From: a virus
Strand: one strand, 5' to 3'
DNA length: 41,710 nucleotides
IMG/VR virus record: IMGVR_UViG_3300048872_000067
Span: 1-41,710 of that record
This document shows, piece by piece, positions 37,019 to 41,710 of the stretch; position 1 is the stretch's first letter, and every line of letters starts with the position of its first letter. The notes beneath the pieces are model-generated. The model saw nothing but the letters and a program-made list of their open reading frames with translations. It was not told the DNA's origin and did not search any database. The position numbers and the translations under genes were made by a program.

Positions 37019-37688
37019 TCTTTTCCTCCTTTCGTAATTGTTCCAACCATTCAAAACATAATCCATACCCAACGATGTCAACTAGGCTGTCTCTATGGTC
37101 AGGCTTATTTACTAGACGTGATAGTTTAATCCCAATCATAAAGAGAGCGATATCCTCTTCGGTTAGGTCTTCTTTCAATTTATGCTTGAATAGGGTATTT
37201 ACAATCCCTTTGGTACGCCCAAAATCAGACAGAGGATTTGAATAAGTCTCACTCCTATCTCCGAAAACGAGACGCATTGCTTCCTGCGCTACGTTCTCCT
37301 TAAGCGGCTCACCTGTCTCTGCATCGTATACCGGAATGCCCACAACTTCGCACAAATGTTTCTCAAAAGTTGCGCCTTTACTATCCCGCCAAGACGGGAG
37401 CATATAGATACGCTCAACCCTCGGGCCGAGTAGGACAGATACATCTCGCCTAATATACTCACTATAGGTGCCAGAGTGGTCCCCGTGGTCTAGTTCTAGT
37501 GGCGAAATAACCTCGAAACCCTGCTCACGGTACTTAGCAGCGTAGACGGCAAACTCGCTAGCACCCCAATCTAGCAGGCCAGACATACGTCCTGAAATGT
37601 AAATAGTAATTTTTGTCCCCGTGCAATTACGCCTTACGGACTCTAACATAGGCACAGCAGAATCCACATCACCGTCCCAGGGCTTCAA
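37002..37688 (-). CDS. DUF4406 / deoxyribosyltransferase-like protein fused to DUF6378-like domain
   Basis: 228 residues from a TTG start with a perfect GGAGG six bases upstream. Residues 25-120 (IYISGRMSG ... YIRRDVSVLL ... MLPSWRDSKGATFEKHLCEVVGIPVY) follow the DUF4406 pattern of nucleoside 2-deoxyribosyltransferase-like proteins; the Glu in GATFEKHL is the likely nucleophile equivalent. The C-terminal half (VAQEAMRLVFGDRSETYSNP ... ALFMIGIKLSRLVN ... DSLVDIVGYGLCFEW) matches DUF6378. The fusion is a single gene, with no frameshift seen. It may cleave or exchange nucleoside glycosidic bonds. The substrate is unknown. Confidence 0.82.
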   Translation of the reverse strand: MKPWDGDVDSAVPMLESVRRNCTGTKITIYISGRMSGLLDWGASEFAVYAAKYREQGFEVISPLELDHGDHSGTYSEYIRRDVSVLLGPRVERIYMLPSWRDSKGATFEKHLCEVVGIPVYDAETGEPLKENVAQEAMRLVFGDRSETYSNPLSDFGRTKGIVNTLFKHKLKEDLTEEDIALFMIGIKLSRLVNKPDHRDSLVDIVGYGLCFEWLEQLRKEEKNARLA

Positions 37689-38085
37689 TTAGTTCCTCCA
37701 GTGTATTAAACACGCCATCAGCAAATAGGTACATTACATCGAATCGCTCAGGATCGCCGTCAAGAAGAATATATCCAGATTTCCCACGACCAAGTAACCA
37801 TCCCAATTCAAGGTGCCCAGAGCGTCCGGCGGGCAGTACAAGAATTCCAATATCGGCACTTTCCAAATGTTTCCTATCGAACTCATACACATGATGTGCT
37901 GCGAATCCTTTGAGGGCCATTTGAAAAGTATGACCCCGTGCCTTTTCGTAGTCCCGCCAGTAATCATCCGCTTCAGGCCCCGCAGCCATCCAGTCATCAA
38001 AGACCTCGTACCCTTCAGCCCTGAGAGCATTGGCAATCTCCCCGACCTTGGGGTTGCGAAGCGATCCTATCAGGTAAATTACCAT
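37669..38085 (-). CDS. nucleoside 2-deoxyribosyltransferase-like protein
   Basis: 138 residues from the ATG at 38085; the longer in-frame start at 38127 has no good site. YLIGSLRNPKVGEIANALRA at the N-terminus, the middle VYEFDRKHLESADIGILVLP and SGHLELGWLLGRGK (with the catalytic Glu in HLELGW) match the 2-deoxyribosyltransferase family. These enzymes move the deoxyribosyl group between bases or hydrolyse deoxynucleotides. This is the second such gene in a row, next to a MazG-like gene and the polymerase, which points to nucleotide-pool management. It overlaps the previous gene by 71 nt. Confidence 0.84.
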   Translation of the reverse strand: MVIYLIGSLRNPKVGEIANALRAEGYEVFDDWMAAGPEADDYWRDYEKARGHTFQMALKGFAAHHVYEFDRKHLESADIGILVLPAGRSGHLELGWLLGRGKSGYILLDGDPERFDVMYLFADGVFNTLEELIEALGR

Positions 38086-38317
38086 TATCCAACCCTTTCC
38101 TGTGGAATGTCTCAAGAGCCGCGACAATGACTGAGGCTGATTGCACTAGCTCCACTTCGTAATTATCGTAATCACCTTCATAAATCGCCTTTGCAATCTC
38201 TCCAATCTCCTCAGCTAAGATTATAAACCAATAGGAAGGTGAGTGGTCCTGCACGCCCCACTTGGCGTCTTGACGGAAACGTTCCGCGCGGATCGCTTCA
38301 TAGATTCTCTCAGACAT
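38015..38317 (-). CDS. MazG-like NTP pyrophosphohydrolase
   Basis: 100 residues from the ATG at 38317 (GGAGGAGAAGG upstream), overlapping the polymerase stop by 8 nt. The sequence RAERFRQDAKWG ... FIILAEEIGEIAKAI ... ELVQSASVIVAAL carries the helical EExxE-type acidic signature of the MazG/all-alpha NTP-PPase superfamily. It would hydrolyse nucleoside triphosphates, or a related substrate such as ppGpp, as phage MazG is thought to do. The last 23 residues lie in an out-of-frame overlap with the downstream gene and look unlike the rest. Confidence 0.8.
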   Translation of the reverse strand: MSERIYEAIRAERFRQDAKWGVQDHSPSYWFIILAEEIGEIAKAIYEGDYDNYEVELVQSASVIVAALETFHRKGLDNGNLPDRIASQPQGRGDCQCSQG

Positions 38318-40604
38318 TAGCCTTCTCCTCCGACAAACTTCCCCAACTCCCGCCCGGCTCACCGTATTTAATCGCAACAGGTATGGAAAATCCAGGGGCG
38401 ATTTCATCGAACGTCTGCTCTAAAATTTCTTTGAAAACGTACATATGACGCAGCTTTCCGGCGGGCAGTTGCAACAAGAAACTATCATGTACAGTTGTTA
38501 CCAGCCGTCCTCCCAGGCCCCTGGCTTCTCTAGCCAGATCAGGCAGTACTTTGTAGGTAATATCTGCGATGCTGCTCTGCGGTAGAAAGTCAGCCATTTC
38601 CGGGCCATCATCCCGACCCCCATAGAAGAAACGCACCCGGCCAAATGGGTTAACCAAATACCCCTTGTTCGTTCCTTCAGCTACTGTCGCTTGTTGCCAA
38701 GCTGCCATCCTAGGGTACTCGGCCCGGATGAGTGCCTGAGCATTCTTGATTGTCGGAATATCAATAAGCGTTCCGTGCTTCTTCATCATGGATTGAATGG
38801 TTTTTGCTCCGCCGAGATAACAGGAAGCATAGAGCACGTTCTTCGCAAGTGCTCGCGGAATTCCTAGTCGGTCTGCCGTCCTCTGGTGTATATCCTCTTC
38901 AAGAGCCCGTTGAAGATTTTCGTCGCGTGCCAGCGCCGCAATAACCCGAAGCTCAGCTTGTGAGTAATCGAATTCCAAAAAGACCTGCTCCGCATCATCA
39001 GGCACATACACTTGGCGCGCGGCAGGAGTCTGGTTTTGGATGTTAGGGTCCCGAACCCCGAGTCTCCCAGTTGAAGCGCCTCCCTTGGCCCCAAAACTCT
39101 CGCCTTCGGAACCGCCGGGAAGGTACTGAGGATGAACTCTATCTTCTCCTGAATTGAAGAGTCCAGCAAGGGTTTTAGCGTAGGTTCCGTAGGCTTTGTT
39201 GGTCCCACGATACTCCTCCAAAATAGTAATCATCTGTGCATGTGCCGGGTATAGCCGCTTCAAATTAAACAAAGCCTCACCGTCCACAGTTGAACCATCT
39301 GATTTATTCTTTTGTGGAACCATCCCGAGTGTCCCGTAGAGATACTTATGTAGCTGCGGCGGGCTGGCCGGGTTCACCTTATGCGGGGCTGTTTGGACCA
39401 CCCACTTAGTGCCTAGCACGGTCAGCTTTTCTTTAAGCTCCTCTGCCCATTTGGATGCCCGAGTCACGTCCACCTTAAGCCCCTGTTCCTGCATATCCAA
39501 AAGTACAGGGAGAGCTTGGCAAACTCGCTCTGACAACTCGGTCATACCGAGTAACCTAAGCCTCTTCTCAAGCTCGTCAGCAAGCAGCATAGTTACATAC
39601 GAATCTTTGGCGGAGTAAAAATATTCATCGGTATCTGATAGAGCTTTCCATTGTTTAATATTGAGGTACACACTAGCTACAGACTCCAATCTTTTAAGTA
39701 AATCAGCCTGTAGCAATTGAGCCATAATCATTGTATCCATGATCGGCTGTGCCACCGGAGCCCCGGCGTCGCGTAGGCGGGATGTATCGAACATACTATT
39801 ATGGGCAAATTTTTGGTAAGCAGGGTTAGCGAGGTAAGGAGCTACATAGTCCCGAGTTTGCTCATTCCAGTCCAGGCACATTGTAGTCACACCATCTGAT
39901 ACGCTAAACCCCGCGAAACTACGCGGTTCTCTTGAGTACCCACCAAGAATAGCGGCCACTTCAATATCAAAAGCAAACCGGCTACCTTTAGGAATCCACC
40001 CCTGGATAGGTTCAGTAGAAAATGCTCTACGGGCATCAAAAACAGAATCATCAAGAATTAACCCACCATCAGCAGCCGTCTTTGCGCGCCTAATATCCTG
40101 CACGAAAGCGAAGAACGGCTTACGTCTCTTAGTGATAATATACGCCACACTATAAGTCGGGATTACTATAGCATTCTCAGGCAGGGCAGGGGTGGCTGTA
40201 ATAGTCACATTGACTAACTTAGATGTACCTTTCTTGGCTCCCGATTTGTAAACTCCCTCTTCCTTTTTCTCCTTGTATGTCACTTGGCCGAGATCATCTC
40301 GGGAGAATACGTACCCGCGAAGAGATTCGATCCCATCCTTACGCCCTAGGACAGCCCTAGCCGCATGTGGCCCGAATGGGATCAACACACGGGCCGAGCT
40401 TTCCGCTAGTTTCTCGTAAAAATTTTTCTGATTGGCTTTGATTTGCATGATAGTCGGAACCAGCCCACTCTTGGTAGGCTTCTCTTCAATGAGATTAAGT
40501 TCTTCACAATCAGCAGATTGAATCCCTAATTTTTGTATTTCTCCGTATAACCAAGCGCGGTATCCATCTGACAACGGGCCATCATGTACAAGTAGGAAGC
40601 GCAT
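38310..40604 (-). CDS. polA: DNA polymerase I (family A), with UDG-like N-terminal domain
   Basis: 764 residues. Residues 1-105 resemble a uracil-DNA glycosylase fold (VLIPFGPHAARAVLGRKDGI), but the catalytic GEAPG-type motif is replaced by VHDGPL, so activity is unlikely. The proofreading exonuclease has FDIE (Asp213, Glu215), Asp273 and YSAKD (Asp334). The polymerase domain has motif A FDYSQAELR (Asp546), motif B RALAKNVLYASCY (Arg584, Lys588, Tyr592), and motif C TVHDS (His706, Asp707). Tyr592 stands where E. coli PolI has Phe762 and T7 polymerase has Tyr526. No 5'-3' exonuclease domain is present. Start ATG at 40604. Confidence 0.95.
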   Translation of the reverse strand: MRFLLVHDGPLSDGYRAWLYGEIQKLGIQSADCEELNLIEEKPTKSGLVPTIMQIKANQKNFYEKLAESSARVLIPFGPHAARAVLGRKDGIESLRGYVFSRDDLGQVTYKEKKEEGVYKSGAKKGTSKLVNVTITATPALPENAIVIPTYSVAYIITKRRKPFFAFVQDIRRAKTAADGGLILDDSVFDARRAFSTEPIQGWIPKGSRFAFDIEVAAILGGYSREPRSFAGFSVSDGVTTMCLDWNEQTRDYVAPYLANPAYQKFAHNSMFDTSRLRDAGAPVAQPIMDTMIMAQLLQADLLKRLESVASVYLNIKQWKALSDTDEYFYSAKDSYVTMLLADELEKRLRLLGMTELSERVCQALPVLLDMQEQGLKVDVTRASKWAEELKEKLTVLGTKWVVQTAPHKVNPASPPQLHKYLYGTLGMVPQKNKSDGSTVDGEALFNLKRLYPAHAQMITILEEYRGTNKAYGTYAKTLAGLFNSGEDRVHPQYLPGGSEGESFGAKGGASTGRLGVRDPNIQNQTPAARQVYVPDDAEQVFLEFDYSQAELRVIAALARDENLQRALEEDIHQRTADRLGIPRALAKNVLYASCYLGGAKTIQSMMKKHGTLIDIPTIKNAQALIRAEYPRMAAWQQATVAEGTNKGYLVNPFGRVRFFYGGRDDGPEMADFLPQSSIADITYKVLPDLAREARGLGGRLVTTVHDSFLLQLPAGKLRHMYVFKEILEQTFDEIAPGFSIPVAIKYGEPGGSWGSLSEEKANV

Positions 40605-41151
40605 TCATGCCTTTCTGTCTTATTATAAAAGGTGCCCACCACATCCATTTATTGGGGATGCGCTGTTCCCAATACCTTATTGCTTTAGCCAAAACCTGTT
40701 CATCTGTTAGATACGCATGCCCGCGCGTTACATTGCAGTGCATACATAAAATTCTCAAATTTTCTTCTTTGTTGTTACTTCGGTCTGCATCTATATGATC
40801 CACACTAAGACGTCTTACAATTGCATTCGCAGTAAAGCCTTTTCTTTTCAATAAAGAGCGCTGCCCTTCCGTAATTCGACATATAGCACAATAGGTATTT
40901 ACATTAAAAATTTGATCTACTATTTTTTCGGCTAATTCACTTGTCATACCCATGTGCCTATACCATGCTACATGTCTGCGCCTGGCGCCGTGATCGGATT
41001 TTCGATATAGTATAGCCTGGGTGGCACCGCCCTTACCTTTACATATTTTACACCATGATGCAAGTCCGTCATGGCGTGCCCCGTTCAAATCCCACTTACT
41101 TACTGGCTTCGTCTCCTGGCACCGGGGGCACCTCTTGTGAGTCCTTTCCAT
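40582..41151 (-). CDS. HNH endonuclease, endonuclease VII-like
   Basis: 189 residues from the ATG at 41151 with GGAG upstream; an earlier start at 41193 lacks a good site. The protein has an N-terminal zinc knuckle (Cys8, Cys11, Cys34, Cys37), then the endonuclease VII core. The core has Cys88-x2-Cys91, VDHID (Asp118, His119), Asn131 and CMHCN (Cys136, Cys139, Asn140). Such proteins either resolve branched DNA, as T4 endonuclease VII does, or act as free-standing homing nucleases. The gene directly precedes the polymerase gene and overlaps it by 23 nt. It is not interrupted, and no intron is visible. Confidence 0.86.
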   Translation of the reverse strand: MERTHKRCPRCQETKPVSKWDLNGARHDGLASWCKICKGKGGATQAILYRKSDHGARRRHVAWYRHMGMTSELAEKIVDQIFNVNTYCAICRITEGQRSLLKRKGFTANAIVRRLSVDHIDADRSNNKEENLRILCMHCNVTRGHAYLTDEQVLAKAIRYWEQRIPNKWMWWAPFIIRQKGMNALPTCT

Positions 41152-41665
41152 TGGCAGTCTCCGTAGATAGAGCAACTTTAATTCCAAGTCCATTAGCCAA
41201 TGTCGTTAGTTGATTATTAATTGCTGCAACGGCCACCCGAAATGCGCCTGCCTTTAGTCCTTTTACATCATCAGGTGACAAGGGAAATTCCTCACCATTC
41301 GTAGCTATCAACACCCCACGCTGAAGATCAAAAATTGCAAAATCAGTTAAAGGCGTTCCTCTGGCCGGGCCAATATTTTGGGTCGCAAGTTGTATAGGCT
41401 GAATCGGCCCGGGTGTAGCCTGAGAATTACGGGCAACTCTTTCTGCTACATCAGCTTCCCATAGAGCCTTCAATTCTAACTCTTCCTCGGGACTCAATGG
41501 CTCAGCAGGCGGAAGACTCACCCCGCCCGCCACAGCAGGAGGTTCGGAAGACACGATAGCGGCCCCCGCCCCTCCTTCAGCCCTAGTGCCTGATTCAGCA
41601 TTTATCCTAGCTATATTATTCAAGTGGTCTACAAGTGGATTTTCGCGCTGAATGATATTTGCCAT
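41096..41665 (-). CDS. hypothetical protein upstream of HNH gene
   Basis: 189 residues with GGAGG nine bases upstream of the ATG. Residues about 25-60 are Ala/Pro/Gly-rich and probably disordered. The middle (SPEEELELKALWEADVAER) is an acidic helix, and the C-terminal part (FAIFDLQRGVLIATNGEEF, FRVAVAAINNQLTTLANGLG) forms mixed beta and helix. No family recognised. It overlaps the HNH gene by 56 nt. Position upstream of the polymerase suggests an early replication-associated role, but nothing shows it directly. Confidence 0.7.
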   Translation of the reverse strand: MANIIQRENPLVDHLNNIARINAESGTRAEGGAGAAIVSSEPPAVAGGVSLPPAEPLSPEEELELKALWEADVAERVARNSQATPGPIQPIQLATQNIGPARGTPLTDFAIFDLQRGVLIATNGEEFPLSPDDVKGLKAGAFRVAVAAINNQLTTLANGLGIKVALSTETANGKDSQEVPPVPGDEASK

Positions 41666-41710
41666 TTACGTTTCCTCCGTGATATTAATCAAATCATCAA
41701 GAAGTTGAAT
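41666..41710 (-). CDS. C-terminal end of a gene cut by the right edge
   Basis: Fourteen codons plus TAA (IQLLDDLINITEET) run in from the window end and stop directly before the ATG of the next gene (TAAATG). Only the tail is visible, so no product can be named. The junction type, the same as at 466-469, and the ribosome site inside its end support it as coding. Confidence 0.55.
   Translation of the reverse strand: MQLLDDLINITEET

Noticed and set aside
1-41710. Circular genome joined exactly at the window ends
   Set aside because: Reading the left-edge gene across to the right edge gives a stop after a few codons, and the right-edge partial gene is in a different frame. No terminal direct repeat is visible. 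The block layout fits circular permutation, but the sequence does not prove it.

Overview
This window is almost certainly most of the genome of a virulent, short-tailed (podovirus-like) double-stranded DNA phage of the class Caudoviricetes, probably assembled from an environmental sample. It has a family A DNA polymerase, a PrimPol-type primase, a RepA/KaiC-like helicase, a Sak4-like recombinase, both terminase subunits, a portal, a scaffold, an SU10-type major capsid protein, T7-like adaptor and nozzle proteins, and large internal virion proteins. I see no tape-measure, tail-sheath or tail-tube gene, no integrase or repressor, no RNA polymerase and no tRNA. Transcription therefore probably depends on the host RNA polymerase, and a good sigma70-like promoter lies in the left arm. 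The host cannot be read from the sequence. The sugar-aminotransferase cassette and a lipoprotein gene fit a Gram-negative host, but that is inference.

Layout. (1) Positions 1-9946, minus strand: tightly packed early and replication genes. They include an Ala-rich repeat protein cut by the left edge, the Sak4-like ATPase, PrimPol, a heptad-repeat protein, a PD-(D/E)XK-like nuclease, an FmdB-type zinc ribbon and the helicase, then a run of small hypothetical genes. Some of these lie in a markedly GC-rich patch at about 8150-9650. (2) Positions 9947-10156: divergent intergenic control region. (3) Positions 10157-32978, plus strand: late genes in the order small terminase, small genes, large terminase, DEDDy exonuclease, portal, scaffold, capsid, small virion genes, glycosyltransferase, adaptor, nozzle, fibre, three internal virion proteins, membrane/holin-type genes. 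A strong terminator at 33081-33119 ends the block, preceded by an unexplained structured element at 32987-33071. (4) Positions 33148-41710, minus strand, converging on that terminator: endonuclease VII-like HNH, DNA polymerase, MazG-like protein, two deoxyribosyltransferase-like enzymes, M15 endolysin, a sugar cassette (GNAT, DegT aminotransferase, GT2), and a lipoprotein.

The two minus-strand arms probably form one leftward early block in the intact genome, joined through the window ends. The left edge lies inside an 18-bp tandem repeat, a likely assembly break, and the sequence shown does not prove circularity.

How it works together (inference). Polymerase, primase, helicase, recombinase and nuclease copy and process the DNA. 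MazG-like and deoxyribosyltransferase-like enzymes act on nucleotide pools. The terminase packages DNA through the portal into SU10-type capsids. The adaptor, nozzle and fibre recognise the cell, and the internal proteins probably carry DNA across the envelope. The holin-type proteins and the M15 peptidase lyse the cell. The sugar genes may modify virions or host surface glycans. Genes are packed with ATGA, TAATG or TAAATG junctions, and several genes of 26-55 codons fill what would otherwise look like gaps.
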